DNA of 64,000 nt from contig NZ_FTNN01000006.1 in assembly GCF_900156405.1 (NCBI RefSeq), positions 1-64,000 of the forward strand, read 5' to 3'. The notes below the pieces were generated by a model, which was given only the letters and a program-made list of their open reading frames with translations, did no database searches and was not told the DNA's origin. Below, piece by piece: positions 18,913-29,117 of this stretch (positions within the stretch are counted from its first letter, which is position 1; the number at the start of each line of letters is the position of its first letter). The stretch comes from Shewanella morhuae. GTDB taxonomy: Bacteria; Pseudomonadota; Gammaproteobacteria; Enterobacterales; Shewanellaceae. The position numbers and the translations under genes are program-made.

Positions 18913-20307
18913 TTAGAGATGCTCTTCGGCATATTCGGCTAAGCGTGAACGCACCACGCCATTTAAATACACGTTAGCACTGCCTTCAAAGTCTTTAAAA
19001 CGCTCAACAATATAAGTTAATCCGGAGGTGACAGCCGTTAAATAGTTAGAGTCAATTTGCGCTAAGTTACCGCAACAAATCAGTTTTGTACCCTCACCCA
19101 TACGGGTAATCATGGTTTTAAGCTGCGAAGCGGTGAGGTTTTGACATTCATCCAGTAACACGATGGAGTTTTGGATTGAGCGCCCACGCATAAAGTTAAT
19201 CGACTTAAACTGGATATTGGCTTTTTCCATAATGTAATTCATGCTGCCGGTGGGATTAACATCATTCTTGTGTAGCACTTCAAGCGTATCAGTAATAGCG
19301 GCCAACCACGGCAGCATTTTCTCCTCTTCGGTGCCGGGTAAAAAACCGATAGATTCGGCAATTTCAGGGGTATTACGGGTCACGATCACTTTATCATAGC
19401 GATTACGCTCAACCACCAACTCAAGCGCCGCTGCCATGGCGAGCAAGGTTTTACCGCAACCGGCGGGGCCGGTTAAGATCACCAGATCTATATCGGGATC
19501 GAGCAGCGCTTGCAATGCCATACCTTGGTAGACGTTTTTAGGCTTAATCCCCCATGCTTCAAGGTTGTTTATCCGCTCGCGGCCTAGATCTAAAATATGC
19601 AGATGAGTTGCAGTGCGTTCTATCACTCGTCCGCAAAAATCAGACTCGGTATCGATAAGGTATTGGTTAATATAAAACTGATCATTTTCAAGATCGGTAA
19701 TTGGTACTTCATGTACCGTATGCCGCCCCTGACGCTCAGTAGAAACCTTATTCAAGTGCTCCCAAAAATTGCCCTCAAACTGGTAAAAACCTTTACTGAG
19801 GAAACGAATATCATCAATCAGTTGATCAGTTCGATAATCTTCAACCAATTGAACACCGGCGCCTTTGGCTTTAAGGCGCATATTGATATCTTTAGTAACT
19901 AAAACAACAATACGAGGATGATGTAGGTTTTGCAGGTGTAAAACAGTATTGATAATGCGGTTGTCGTTACCGTCACCTGGCAAGGCGCCAAGGGTGAAGC
20001 TAACAAGATGGTCGGGGAAGATAGACAGCGAACCGATGGCATCGGCATGGCTTTCACGATTTGGTAAGTGAACCCCATTGATAATCTGCTCTGGAGTAGT
20101 TTCACCACCAAGGGTGTCCTCCAATGCTCTGATAGCGACTCGAGCATCGCGGCTTACATCACTTTTTCTGTCTTTAATCTGGTCTAATTCTTCTAGCACT
20201 GTCATCGGAATGACGACATCGTGCTCTTTAAATGAATAGATCGCCAAAGGTTCATGTAGTAACACATTGGTATCCAGTACAAACAACTTTCTGTCGTTTT
20301 GTTCCAT
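18913..20307 (-). CDS. PIN-domain PhoH-family ATPase
   Basis: A 464-residue fusion of an N-terminal PIN ribonuclease domain (FVLDTNVLLHEP at residue 9, acidic VLEELDQIKD near 38) and a C-terminal PhoH/RecQ-like ATPase. The ATPase has Walker A GPAGCGKTLLA near residue 278 and Walker B VLLDECQN near 385. This PhoH2/YlaK type is thought to couple RNA unwinding with RNA cleavage; the fusion differs from the shorter ATPase-only PhoH. The start has GGAGG five bases upstream. It is divergent from rapA across about 400 bp. Confidence 0.9.
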   Translation of the reverse strand: MEQNDRKLFVLDTNVLLHEPLAIYSFKEHDVVIPMTVLEELDQIKDRKSDVSRDARVAIRALEDTLGGETTPEQIINGVHLPNRESHADAIGSLSIFPDHLVSFTLGALPGDGNDNRIINTVLHLQNLHHPRIVVLVTKDINMRLKAKGAGVQLVEDYRTDQLIDDIRFLSKGFYQFEGNFWEHLNKVSTERQGRHTVHEVPITDLENDQFYINQYLIDTESDFCGRVIERTATHLHILDLGRERINNLEAWGIKPKNVYQGMALQALLDPDIDLVILTGPAGCGKTLLAMAAALELVVERNRYDKVIVTRNTPEIAESIGFLPGTEEEKMLPWLAAITDTLEVLHKNDVNPTGSMNYIMEKANIQFKSINFMRGRSIQNSIVLLDECQNLTASQLKTMITRMGEGTKLICCGNLAQIDSNYLTAVTSGLTYIVERFKDFEGSANVYLNGVVRSRLAEYAEEHL

Positions 20308-20710
20308 GGCGCCTCCAGAGTGCTTCAGTAAAGTTTAAACAAACTTTTGAATCTCAATAAAAGTAACACGGCTGCAATGACTGGCTAAACATAAGGTAAA
20401 AATAACAATAAGGTTCAAGTTGATAGCGGTTATCAGCGCCTAAAACCTTATATTGATATTGGCACCAAAGTGACTCAATAACAATATAACCACCTTTATT
20501 TGCCTGCAGCTCAAGGCAGTGTATCGCCGCAAATGTGACGCTAGCATGACAATATCCTCAACTTGCACCACAACTTTGTCGCTTGTACAATTTGTAATCT
20601 ATCACAGTGGAAATTAGGCTCTAACAAGTGATTGGGCGATTTAACTATCGTGAGTATTGGTATAACATACGCGCCCTTTGTTAGAGTCCGCCTAGAAATG
20701 AGAATTAAAG
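20308..20710. other. Intergenic region between phoH and rapA
   Basis: 403 bp between divergent genes, so it should hold both promoters. On the plus strand an extended -10-like TTGGTATAAC lies at 20657-20666, about 45 bp before rapA, without an obvious -35. No ORF with a credible start, no strong hairpin and no repeat is seen. Confidence 0.4.
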
Positions 20711-23617
20711 ATGCCGTTCGCCTTAGGTCAACGTTGGATAAGTGATACCGAGTCAGAGCTTGGTTTAGGAACTGTGGTTCAAGTAGAAGGCCGTATGGTC
20801 ACAGTATTATTCCCTGCCACCGGTGAGAACCGCATGTTCTCCCGCGCAGAAGCCCCTCTGACACGCGTTATATACAATCCCGGCGATTCGGTTGAAAGCC
20901 ATGAAGGCTGGAGTCTTGTCGTCAGTGAATTGACTGAGAAAGACGGGATAGTGCTTTATCACGGTATTCACAGTGAAACTGGCGAAGAAGTGACTCTGCG
21001 TGAAACTCTGCTGAACCACAATATTCGTTTCAACAAACCTCAAGATCGTTTATTTGCCGGGCAAATTGATCGCCTCGACCGTTTTGGGGTGCGTTATCAA
21101 TGCCAAATGCTGCGTCACAAATTGGCTTCATCGGACTTACTCGGCTTGCAAGGCCCACGTGTTGGACTTATTCCGCACCAAATGTGGATTGCCCATGAAG
21201 TCGGTCGTCGTTATGCGCCACGCGTATTACTCGCCGATGAAGTGGGTCTAGGTAAAACCATTGAAGCAGGTCTGATTATTCATCAACAACTGCTGACTAG
21301 CCGCGCCGAACGCATCCTGATTATCGTGCCTGATACCCTGCGCCATCAGTGGTTAGTGGAAATGTTGCGCCGCTTTAACCTGCGTTTTTCTGTGTTTGAT
21401 GAAGACCGCTGCGTTGAAGCCTATGCTGATAATGACAATCCTTTCTACACCGAACAGTTAATTATTTGTTCACTGGAATTACTGCGTAAGAAAAAACGCC
21501 TCGACCAAGCCCTCGATGCCGATTGGGATCTATTAGTCGTTGACGAAGCGCACCACTTAGAATGGACAGAAGAAGCGCCCAGCCGCGCCTATCAAGTGGT
21601 TGAAGCACTAAGTGAAGTGATCCCAGGCGTTTTACTGCTAACCGCAACACCGGATCAACTTGGCCATGAGAGCCACTTTGCTCGTTTACGCCTGCTCGAT
21701 CCAGATCGTTTCTACGATTACGATGCCTTCCTAACCGAAGAGGACAGCTATAAAGACGTGGCCATTGCCGCCGAAGCGCTAGCAGGTAACGCTAAATTAT
21801 CCGATGCTGCTATCAATAGCTTGACCGAATTACTCGGCGAAAAAGATATCAGCCCAAGTATTCGTTTGATCCAAGCTGAGGGTGTCGATAGCGAGGTTCA
21901 ACAAGCCGCTCGAAGCGAATTACTACAACAATTACTCGACCGTCACGGCACTGGCCGCGTGTTGTACCGCAACAGCCGCGCCTCGGTAAAAGGTTTTCCG
22001 CAGCGTTTATTTAACGCTTATCCCCATGCTATGCCAGATCAATATCAAACTGCCGCACGCGTCAGTGGCATGATGGGCGGACATAAATCTTTAGAAGCGA
22101 AAGCGGCGCAAGCCCTGAGCCCTGAAAAGCTATACCAAGAATTTGAAGATAATAGCGCCAGTTGGTGGAAGTTCGATCCTCGCGTAGATTGGTTAATCGA
22201 GTTCTTAAAATCCCACCGCAGCAAAAAAGTACTGATCATCGCCAGCCAAGCAGAAACGGCGCTGAGCTTAGAAGAAGCCCTGCGTACCCGCGAAGGGATT
22301 CAAGCGACGGTATTCCACGAAGGCATGTCGATTATTGAGCGCGATAAAGCCGGTGCTTACTTTGCCCAAGAGGAAGGCGGCGCGCAGGCGCTGATTTGCT
22401 CTGAAATTGGCTCAGAAGGACGCAACTTCCAGTTTGCCAGCCACTTAGTGCTGTTCGACCTGCCGCTAAACCCTGATCTATTAGAACAACGTATCGGTCG
22501 TTTAGATCGTATTGGCCAGAAAAATGATATCCAAATTCATTTGCCTTACCTTGAAGATACAGCCCAAGAACGTTTGATGCAGTGGTATCACCAAGGGCTT
22601 AATGCCTTCGAACGCACCTGTCCGAGTGGCCATGTGCTTTATCGTGAGTTTGCCGAAGAGCTATTAAATGTTCTGATAGGTAATGACAGTGACGAGCTAA
22701 CAAACCTGCTCAATCATACTCAGAGTCGTTATAAAGAACTTAAACATGCTATGGAGCAAGGCCGTGACAAACTGCTTGAAATCAACTCACACGGCGGCGA
22801 CAAGGCACAGGCTATCGTCAACCGTCTTGCACAGAACGATGGTGACACCCATTTAATTGGCTCCGTTATCCGACTGTGGGATATTATCGGTGTTGATCAA
22901 GAAGATAATGGTGAAAACTCGATCATTTTACGCCCGAGTGAGCACATGATGTTCCCGACGTATCCCGGCCTACCAGAAGATGGTATGACAGTGACATTTG
23001 ATCGCGACACCGCTTTGTCCCGCGATGATATCGCGTTGATAACCCAAGAGCATCCATTGGTGCAAACAGGGCTCGACTTGATCACAGGTTCAGAAACGGG
23101 TACCACCAGCGTAGCCATTTTAAAGAATAAAGCATTGCCAGCAGGCACCTTGTTCTTAGAACTTATCTATATGGCTGATGCGTCTGCACCTAAATCGAGC
23201 CAGCTATATCGTTATTTACCACCGACACCAATCCGCGTGTTGATGGATAAAAACGGTAACGACCTGTCAGCTAAAGTGGATTACGCCAGTTTTGATAAAC
23301 AACTGAGCGCGGTCAATCGTCATATTGGTGGCAAATTAGTTACCGCATCTCAACCTATTTTGCACCCACTGTTTGCTAAGGGCGAAGAATATGCACAAGT
23401 CGTTGTTGATGAAATGGTTGTTCAAGCGAGAGAGAAAATGACTCAACAACTGAGCGCTGAGCTCGACCGTTTAGAGTCACTCAAAGCCGTCAATCCTAAT
23501 ATCCGTGAAGAAGAATTAGAATACCTGCGCAACCAGATGCAAGAGCTTAATACTTATCTCGATGCCAGCCAGTTACAACTCGATGCTATCCGTATGGTGC
23601 TCGTAAGCCACGTATAA
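20711..23617 (+). CDS. rapA: RNA polymerase-associated protein RapA (SWI2/SNF2 ATPase)
   Basis: Recycles RNA polymerase from stalled or post-termination complexes using ATP. The 968 residues equal the family length. It begins [20 protein letters not shown], with N-terminal Tudor-like domains. The SNF2 motor has motif [11 protein letters not shown] near residue 175 and motif II DEAH near 278. [15 protein letters not shown] and the motif VI sequence [11 protein letters not shown] (Arg finger) near residue 595 follow. It is probably monocistronic, with a clear terminator after the stop. Confidence 0.96.
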   Translation: MPFALGQRWISDTESELGLGTVVQVEGRMVTVLFPATGENRMFSRAEAPLTRVIYNPGDSVESHEGWSLVVSELTEKDGIVLYHGIHSETGEEVTLRETLLNHNIRFNKPQDRLFAGQIDRLDRFGVRYQCQMLRHKLASSDLLGLQGPRVGLIPHQMWIAHEVGRRYAPRVLLADEVGLGKTIEAGLIIHQQLLTSRAERILIIVPDTLRHQWLVEMLRRFNLRFSVFDEDRCVEAYADNDNPFYTEQLIICSLELLRKKKRLDQALDADWDLLVVDEAHHLEWTEEAPSRAYQVVEALSEVIPGVLLLTATPDQLGHESHFARLRLLDPDRFYDYDAFLTEEDSYKDVAIAAEALAGNAKLSDAAINSLTELLGEKDISPSIRLIQAEGVDSEVQQAARSELLQQLLDRHGTGRVLYRNSRASVKGFPQRLFNAYPHAMPDQYQTAARVSGMMGGHKSLEAKAAQALSPEKLYQEFEDNSASWWKFDPRVDWLIEFLKSHRSKKVLIIASQAETALSLEEALRTREGIQATVFHEGMSIIERDKAGAYFAQEEGGAQALICSEIGSEGRNFQFASHLVLFDLPLNPDLLEQRIGRLDRIGQKNDIQIHLPYLEDTAQERLMQWYHQGLNAFERTCPSGHVLYREFAEELLNVLIGNDSDELTNLLNHTQSRYKELKHAMEQGRDKLLEINSHGGDKAQAIVNRLAQNDGDTHLIGSVIRLWDIIGVDQEDNGENSIILRPSEHMMFPTYPGLPEDGMTVTFDRDTALSRDDIALITQEHPLVQTGLDLITGSETGTTSVAILKNKALPAGTLFLELIYMADASAPKSSQLYRYLPPTPIRVLMDKNGNDLSAKVDYASFDKQLSAVNRHIGGKLVTASQPILHPLFAKGEEYAQVVVDEMVVQAREKMTQQLSAELDRLESLKAVNPNIREEELEYLRNQMQELNTYLDASQLQLDAIRMVLVSHV

Positions 23618-23643
23618 ACCCTAGCTGTAAGTTGCAATAATCT

Positions 23644-23669
23644 GCCCAGCCTCAGTGCTGGGCTTTTTT
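23644..23669 (+). terminator. Rho-independent terminator of rapA
   Basis: GCCCAGC (23644-23650), a six-base loop, GCTGGGC (23657-23663) and then a T6 run. It lies 27 bp after the rapA stop. Confidence 0.85.
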
Positions 23670-23775
23670 ATGGGAGTCATCAGACTTTATAAGGAAAATT
23701 AACCCTAGAGGAAGCGTTCAGGTTATACTCAAATATGGGTGAATTTATGAGACTACACAGGTGGTTATCAATTCT

Positions 23776-24702
23776 ATGGTGCGTATCCTCTGCTTTATCT
23801 TTAGCTGTATTGTTGGCATCACTACTCTGCCGTCCTTTAGTGCTGATACCACCACGCCTGCGGTTAAAACTGTAGAAAAAGAGAATCCTCCTACACCCAC
23901 GCCAACACCAACGCCAAAAAAAACTAATTACAACTATTTACCCGCCAGCGAAATTAAACAAATCACAATCGATAATAAACAATACGATTTATTAGTTCGC
24001 CCGTGGGAAGGGAAAAAGAAACTCGGTACGGCCATTATCCTGCCCGCCACCAACGGTACGGCAGATTCTCCAGGACTGATGGCTTTCGTGCGCCGTAATA
24101 TTAACCCCGCGGGTTGGGCAAGCTTAGGGGTAACCCCGCCCACTGAGCCGCCAACTGCCAATTTTGCTACTGATGCCACCGAAGTGACCTCAGCTGGCGC
24201 GGCTCAGCTCAGCGCTCCTTCTAACAAACCTAGCCCTAAAGTTAAGCCTGAAGACAATAATAAACATCAACAGGAGCAGGAAGATTTCCTCGTTAAAAGT
24301 ATGTCGCAATTAGATGCCATTGGGGCAGATTATGCGGGAAAACGCATTTTGATCACCGCAGATCAAAGCGCTGGGTTACTGATTAGCCTATTAAGCCAAA
24401 AGAAAATTGCCAATCCTGATGTGTTGATCGTCATCAATCCCTATCGTGAAGATGAACAACGTAATCAAGCACTACCCGAGTTATTAGCCAAACTTACAAT
24501 GCCGATTTTAGATATTCAATCACCAGATGGACACCCCGCCTCATTAGAAACGGCCAAGCATCGTAAAACGTTGGCGGTGACGCTAGAAAGCCCTAATTAT
24601 CGACAAACCACGTTAGCCCTTAATTTAGACAACGAAAGCGCTTGGCAAAACTGCCTTAATACGATTAAAGGCTTTGCCGCCCGCATGAGCGGCGCGCAGT
24701 AA
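23776..24702 (+). CDS. DUF3530 family exported protein, alpha/beta-hydrolase-like
   Basis: About 308 residues from ATG 23776 (the frame opens at GTG 23761). A signal peptide (VRILCFIFSCIVGITTLPSFSA) leads to a Thr/Pro repeat (TPTPTPTPKK), then a region resembling alpha/beta hydrolases: IILPATNGT, and ILITADQSAGLLISLL where a nucleophile elbow GxSxG would be expected but is altered. DUF3530 is recognised from memory; its function is not established. Another ATG-led frame starts at 23747 with a better ribosome-binding site and also encodes a signal-like peptide, so the true N-terminus is uncertain. Confidence 0.7.
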   Translation: MVRILCFIFSCIVGITTLPSFSADTTTPAVKTVEKENPPTPTPTPTPKKTNYNYLPASEIKQITIDNKQYDLLVRPWEGKKKLGTAIILPATNGTADSPGLMAFVRRNINPAGWASLGVTPPTEPPTANFATDATEVTSAGAAQLSAPSNKPSPKVKPEDNNKHQQEQEDFLVKSMSQLDAIGADYAGKRILITADQSAGLLISLLSQKKIANPDVLIVINPYREDEQRNQALPELLAKLTMPILDIQSPDGHPASLETAKHRKTLAVTLESPNYRQTTLALNLDNESAWQNCLNTIKGFAARMSGAQ

Positions 24703-24724
24703 AGGCGACATCAATAAAACGGTT

Positions 24725-25531
24725 TTACCAACCCGACTGACGATCCTGATAAGATTTTTGCGGATCTTTAAGCTGGCGCGTGGCCGCTATTTTACTATTT
24801 TTGCCTAACAACAACCGAATTTGGCTAATTGACTCTCGGCAAAGTAGGCTGCGAATAGAAGCCGTCCAACTACGGTTAATACTGAGTTTAATGGCTGCGG
24901 CGGCGTCAGGAGAGGTCTGCATCAGTTGCACAGCCAATTGCTGCGCGCTCGCCATCGGCGTTTTGCTCACTTGCGTTACCAGTCCTAATGTTAGCGCTTC
25001 ATGGCTTTCGAGCACTTTGGCTGTAAGGCTCAATAGCATAGCTTGATCCTTAGGCATAATTTGCCGTAAGGCGACCAGTCCTGCCATATCGGGCACGAGC
25101 CCCCATTTCGCTTCCATAATAGATAACTTACTCTCTGTACTTGCGATACGCACATCGGCACCTAAAGCGATTTGCATACCACCACCATAACAACACCCCT
25201 CAAGTACAGCGATAACCGGTACTGGTAGAGTTTGCCAACCTAAAGATACCCGCTGCGCCAAGTTCGCATTACCGGGCAAAAACTTAAACAATAACTTAAG
25301 CGCTTGCATCGGTGCCGACATCACACTTTTCACATCCAACCCTGAGCTAAAGTGGCCTCCCGCACCAGAAAGGATCACCGCACGCACCGTAGGATCAGCT
25401 TTGATACTTTTAATTGCGCTATCGAGCTCGCTAAACATGGCATAGTTAATCGCATTCATTTTCTCGGGGCGATTTAACAACACATAGGCGATACCATCAT
25501 CGACGTTAACTTGCACACTTTGGCTACTCAT
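24725..25531 (-). CDS. Crotonase / enoyl-CoA hydratase-isomerase family protein
   Basis: 268 residues with the crotonase oxyanion-hole motifs GAGGHFSSGLDVKS (near residue 55-68) and CCYGGGMQIALGADVRIA (near 112-129), then MEAKWGLVPDMAG (near 143-155). The first catalytic-type Glu is in MEAKWG; the second position is Asp in PDMAG rather than the hydratase Glu. It may therefore be an isomerase or another CoA-ester enzyme rather than a classical hydratase. It stands alone, converging on the DUF3530 gene with 22 bp between stops and divergent from the CheC-type regulator. Confidence 0.87.
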   Translation of the reverse strand: MSSQSVQVNVDDGIAYVLLNRPEKMNAINYAMFSELDSAIKSIKADPTVRAVILSGAGGHFSSGLDVKSVMSAPMQALKLLFKFLPGNANLAQRVSLGWQTLPVPVIAVLEGCCYGGGMQIALGADVRIASTESKLSIMEAKWGLVPDMAGLVALRQIMPKDQAMLLSLTAKVLESHEALTLGLVTQVSKTPMASAQQLAVQLMQTSPDAAAAIKLSINRSWTASIRSLLCRESISQIRLLLGKNSKIAATRQLKDPQKSYQDRQSGW

Positions 25532-25693
25532 AAAATATTCCGTTACTGGTCAGTCCAGAACAAATGTTAACACGTTTAAAATGCTTCGTTAAAATATATA
25601 AGCTGGACTTGCCCGAAGAATATAATTCGTCAGTCGAATCCGAAAGATAAGTGTTATCTTTAGTAAATGGGCAAACAAGGATCATTAGTCAGC

Positions 25694-26689
25694 ATGTCAA
25701 TACCTGTACTTATCTGTGACGATTCCGCCATGGCACGTAAACAAATGGCTCGAACACTCCCTAAAGAATGGGATGTGGAAATTACCTATGCGGCCAATGG
25801 TGCCGAGGGGCTTGATGCCATTAGAGCCGGAAAAGGCGAAGTGGTGTTCCTCGATCTCAACATGCCTGTGATGGACGGTTATGAAGTATTACAAACCGTG
25901 CAACAACAGGATCTACCCGCATTAATTATTGTGGTCTCAGGTGATATTCAAATTAAAGCCCACGAACGAGTTAAAGCTTTGGGAGCATTAGATTTTATCC
26001 AAAAACCCGTTAGTGCTGATGCCGTTAGTAATATTTTACAAGATTACGGCATCTTAACCCTGAAACAAAAAGATATCGCCGACGAAGCCCCAATGATGAA
26101 AGTCGATTTACGCGATGCTTGTCAAGAAATCGCTAACGTCGCCATGGGGCGCGCCGCCGATCTATTAGCTAAATTACTCGATGTATTCGTATTATTACCC
26201 ATCCCTAATGTGAACGTGCTGGAAGTGAGTGAGCTCACCATGGCGCTCAAATCTACAGAAGAAAGTGAAACCGTATCGGCACTGTGCCAAGGGTTTATCG
26301 GTGCGGGAATTGCGGGTGAGGCACTGCTGTTATTCCATGATTCTAGCTTTAAAGACATGGCAAAACTGATGGGGCTGGCTAATCCTGAAGATAAGAATAC
26401 CGAAATAGAAGTGTTGATTGACACCGGAAACGTACTGATTGGCGCCTTTCTCAGTGGTATTTCTGAACAACTCGATATGAAATTCAGCCAAAATCACCCT
26501 ATTGTGCTGGGACGCCAATGTACGGTAAATGAGCTGATCCACGATAATGCCGAAAAATGGCATCGCACGTTGGCAATGGAGATTAATTACCGCATTGAAG
26601 ATCATAATATTCAATGTGATTTGCTACTGCTCTTTACCGAAGACTCCATTCCTACACTGAGCTATAAACTCGGCTATTTACTCGATTAA
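25694..26689 (+). CDS. Response regulator with CheC-like phosphatase domain
   Basis: 331 residues. The N-terminal receiver has acidic residues in ICDDSA, phosphoacceptor Asp in FLDLNMPVMDG, and Lys in IQKPV. The C-terminal half (from about residue 145) has CheC/CheX-like features: an Asn-containing helix (IANVAMGRAADLLAK) and ELTMALKSTEE, then a second helix (DTGNVLIGAFLSGISEQLD). CheC-type domains dephosphorylate receivers, so it may be a phosphorylation-controlled phosphatase. ATG 25694 is preferred; ATG 25667 is an alternative without a ribosome-binding site. It is 18 bp upstream of a diguanylate cyclase, probably one operon. Confidence 0.82.
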   Translation: MSIPVLICDDSAMARKQMARTLPKEWDVEITYAANGAEGLDAIRAGKGEVVFLDLNMPVMDGYEVLQTVQQQDLPALIIVVSGDIQIKAHERVKALGALDFIQKPVSADAVSNILQDYGILTLKQKDIADEAPMMKVDLRDACQEIANVAMGRAADLLAKLLDVFVLLPIPNVNVLEVSELTMALKSTEESETVSALCQGFIGAGIAGEALLLFHDSSFKDMAKLMGLANPEDKNTEIEVLIDTGNVLIGAFLSGISEQLDMKFSQNHPIVLGRQCTVNELIHDNAEKWHRTLAMEINYRIEDHNIQCDLLLLFTEDSIPTLSYKLGYLLD

Positions 26690-26707
26690 TCAGTTGGATG
26701 CTACTTT

Positions 26708-27673
26708 ATGTCAAATGACCAAAGCGCAATGAACGAACTACATTGGCTTATCGATATGGTGCAAACCATAGAGGTAGGATTAGTGGTATTAGATCGCCAT
26801 TACAATATCCAACTGTGGAATGGTTTTATGGAGAATCACAGTGGTGTTTCTCCTAATTCGATCAAAGGCCAAAATCTATTTACCCGCTTTCCCGATCTGC
26901 CAGACACTTGGTTAAAGCAGAAAATGGAATCGGTTTTCATGCTTAAAAATCGTGCATTTATCAGCTGGGAACAGCGTCCATACGTTTTTAAATTTAAAAA
27001 TTATCGCCCAATTACCGGTCGCGCTGATTTTATGTACCAAAATGTCACCTTGCTACCACTGGCCTCACTCACAGGCCAAATTACCCATATCAGCGTAATT
27101 ATTTATGACGTGACTGATATCGCTATCAACAAGTTACAATTTAAAGCCGCTAACGAGCAGCTCCAACGTCTTAGCCAAATTGATGGCCTCACTCAGTTAT
27201 ACAACCGTCGCTATTGGCAAGAATGCTTAAATCATGAGTACGATTTACATGCTCGTTATTCAGATATCGCCAGTTTAGTTTTGCTAGATATTGATAACTT
27301 CAAACATATCAACGACAGCTATGGGCATTTAGTCGGTGACAAGGTCATTCAGCATATTGCACACCTACTCAGCCAATCCCTACGCGAGACCGATTGCGCT
27401 GGGCGTTATGGTGGCGAAGAATTTACCGTCATATTACCCAAAACCAGTGGCGCTGATGCGATAAGGTTTACCGAGCGACTCAGGGAGAAAATTGCCTCAT
27501 CGGTCATCACCTATGAAAACCTTAAGATCACAGTAACGGTTAGTTTAGGCGCATGTGAAATAGGCTCTGATATTACCAGTAGCTCTAATTGGATTTCGTG
27601 CGCAGACAAAGCTCTCTACGAGGCAAAGGAAAAGGGCCGCAACTGCAGTGTTTTATATACTTCAAACCAATGA
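26708..27673 (+). CDS. PAS-GGDEF diguanylate cyclase
   Basis: 321 residues, no membrane segment, so a cytoplasmic enzyme making c-di-GMP from two GTP. An N-terminal PAS domain (about 10-135, starting VQTIEVGLVVLDRHYNIQLWN) precedes the GGDEF domain. It has DGLTQLYNRRYW, DIDNFKHIND and the intact active site GRYGGEEFTVI near residue 235. No RxxD inhibitory site is obvious just before GGEEF. It follows the REC-CheC protein by 18 bp, suggesting that a receiver phosphatase and this cyclase act in one pathway. Confidence 0.92.
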   Translation: MSNDQSAMNELHWLIDMVQTIEVGLVVLDRHYNIQLWNGFMENHSGVSPNSIKGQNLFTRFPDLPDTWLKQKMESVFMLKNRAFISWEQRPYVFKFKNYRPITGRADFMYQNVTLLPLASLTGQITHISVIIYDVTDIAINKLQFKAANEQLQRLSQIDGLTQLYNRRYWQECLNHEYDLHARYSDIASLVLLDIDNFKHINDSYGHLVGDKVIQHIAHLLSQSLRETDCAGRYGGEEFTVILPKTSGADAIRFTERLREKIASSVITYENLKITVTVSLGACEIGSDITSSSNWISCADKALYEAKEKGRNCSVLYTSNQ

Positions 27674-27691
27674 CCTATAAATATACCTAAT

Positions 27692-27720
27692 AAAAATGCC
27701 CATCAATGATGGGCATTTTT
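27692..27720. terminator. Bidirectional terminator between the cyclase and rraB
   Basis: AAAAATGCCCATCA (27692-27705) and TGATGGGCATTTTT (27707-27720) are perfectly complementary and flanked by A/T runs on both sides, fitting convergent genes. Confidence 0.88.
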
Positions 27721-27753
27721 ATTTATAATCAGTGACTAATACGCAATAAAAAA

Positions 27754-28170
27754 TTAATGGGGAAAACCATCATCCTCTTCTTCTTCGTCATCTTCATAGT
27801 CTTCGTCATCCATATCATCGCCGACGTAATAAGTCCCCCAACCGTCGTAATCGACTTTCTGCTTATTTGCTAATTGCAATAATTGCTCAGAGGCTTTATC
27901 GAGTAATGCGATATCCAGTTTATGATGCGCGACGGCATCGAAACAGAAGATAATAGAACCGTCTTCTAAATCCATTTCTTCGGCGTCATTCACCTCAAAG
28001 CCTAATTTGAATGCATCTACTGCGGCTTTTTCAAGGCGATCAAAATTAGTCGAAGAAAAATGATGCTCAATTACGTATTCTGCATCTGGATCAGAACCAT
28101 CATCGAACAAGGATTGAACTATGTCACGGTTCTCGGCAAGTTGAGCTTTTAATTGACTTTCAATAGACAT
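27754..28170 (-). CDS. rraB: Ribonuclease E inhibitor RraB
   Basis: 138 residues with the family sequence [27 protein letters not shown] and YDGWGTYY, and a strongly acidic C-terminus (about residues 115-135, mostly Asp and Glu). RraB binds the C-terminal degradosome scaffold of RNase E and alters mRNA decay. Length and acidic tail are typical of the family. It is upstream of nothing on its own strand until the terminator at 27692, and is preceded by plsC with a 42-bp gap after the rraB start. Confidence 0.92.
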   Translation of the reverse strand: MSIESQLKAQLAENRDIVQSLFDDGSDPDAEYVIEHHFSSTNFDRLEKAAVDAFKLGFEVNDAEEMDLEDGSIIFCFDAVAHHKLDIALLDKASEQLLQLANKQKVDYDGWGTYYVGDDMDDEDYEDDEEEEDDGFPH

Positions 28171-28212
28171 GGATTTGTCTCCGTTAAGGTAACGTTGTCA
28201 CTAATGAGGCTA

Positions 28213-28956
28213 TTATACGTCATCGCTCGTAAGAGTTTTACCCATAAGTGCAGCCGCTTCTTGATTTATCTCTGCGAATTTGGCTGACATACTGGCATGG
28301 ATCTGCGCAGAAAAGTTTTTCACCTCTGTTTTATCCACATCCGCAGTAGGCACTGGCGCCATCATATCGATAATCACCACACCATTATTCCAACGATTTA
28401 GCTTAATATGGCTCTGGCATGAGGCCACCACTGGCACCACTGGTACTCCAGCAGCAATAGCAGTATGAAAAGCGCCCGCTTTAAACGGTAACAGACCGCG
28501 ACCCCGAGAACGGGTGCCTTCAGGAAAAATCCACACTGATAAATTATTCTGCTTAATTTTTTCAACCGTCTTAGACATAGTATCAAAAGCACTGTGACGA
28601 TTTTTGCGGTCAATAAGAATATTGCCCGACAACCAATAGATTTGACCGAACAATGGCATCCACAACAAACTTTTTTTACCTAAACTAACCGTACCTTTAG
28701 GCACTGCAGCCGTGTGAGTGAAAAGATCGAAATTATTCTGATGATTGGCTAAGAAAATATAAGGACCATCCTGCACATCTTTATGTCGACGTACTATGAC
28801 TTTGATCCCAAGGATCGGTGCAACCGATGAGAAAATCTTGGCGAACATATGTACATTGTCACGGTGGCGAGGTCTTAATGCACACACTAAGCCACCAAAA
28901 ATAAACGCCAGTAACAAGGATACCGCCAACAACACAGATCTTACGATTAAAAGCAC
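28213..28956 (-). CDS. plsC: 1-acyl-sn-glycerol-3-phosphate acyltransferase
   Basis: Makes phosphatidic acid from lysophosphatidic acid at the inner membrane. The 247 residues include an N-terminal hydrophobic helix and ANHQNNFD (HX4D catalytic motif) near residue 72. LLWMPLFGQIYW, LIDRKN and FPEGTRSRGRGLLPFK follow as glycerolipid-binding motifs. I chose GTG at 28956 with GGAG six bases upstream; this gives the E. coli length (245) and alignment. The frame extends to 29067, but that part overlaps the terminator region and resembles nothing in the family. A strong terminator separates it from the zinc operon. Confidence 0.92.
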   Translation of the reverse strand: MLLIVRSVLLAVSLLLAFIFGGLVCALRPRHRDNVHMFAKIFSSVAPILGIKVIVRRHKDVQDGPYIFLANHQNNFDLFTHTAAVPKGTVSLGKKSLLWMPLFGQIYWLSGNILIDRKNRHSAFDTMSKTVEKIKQNNLSVWIFPEGTRSRGRGLLPFKAGAFHTAIAAGVPVVPVVASCQSHIKLNRWNNGVVIIDMMAPVPTADVDKTEVKNFSAQIHASMSAKFAEINQEAAALMGKTLTSDDV

Positions 28957-29056
28957 GATTGACTCCGATGATAAAAGTGGCGACAGTATAGCCACCATGG
29001 CTTTGGGACTCAATATATTGTTTACATCTGTAAGCTGACTTGCTAACAAGCACACA

Positions 29057-29103
29057 AAAAAGCCCATCGATATACTGAAAATCCAGTGTATCGATGGGCT
29101 TTT
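29057..29103 (-). terminator. Strong terminator of the zinc-uptake operon
   Basis: A 20-bp stem with a single G-U-type mismatch (arms about 29058-29077 and 29084-29103), loop AAAATC, followed on the minus strand by a T5 run. It lies immediately after the permease stop and before plsC. Confidence 0.9.
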
Positions 29104-29117
29104 ATATCAATATTTAT

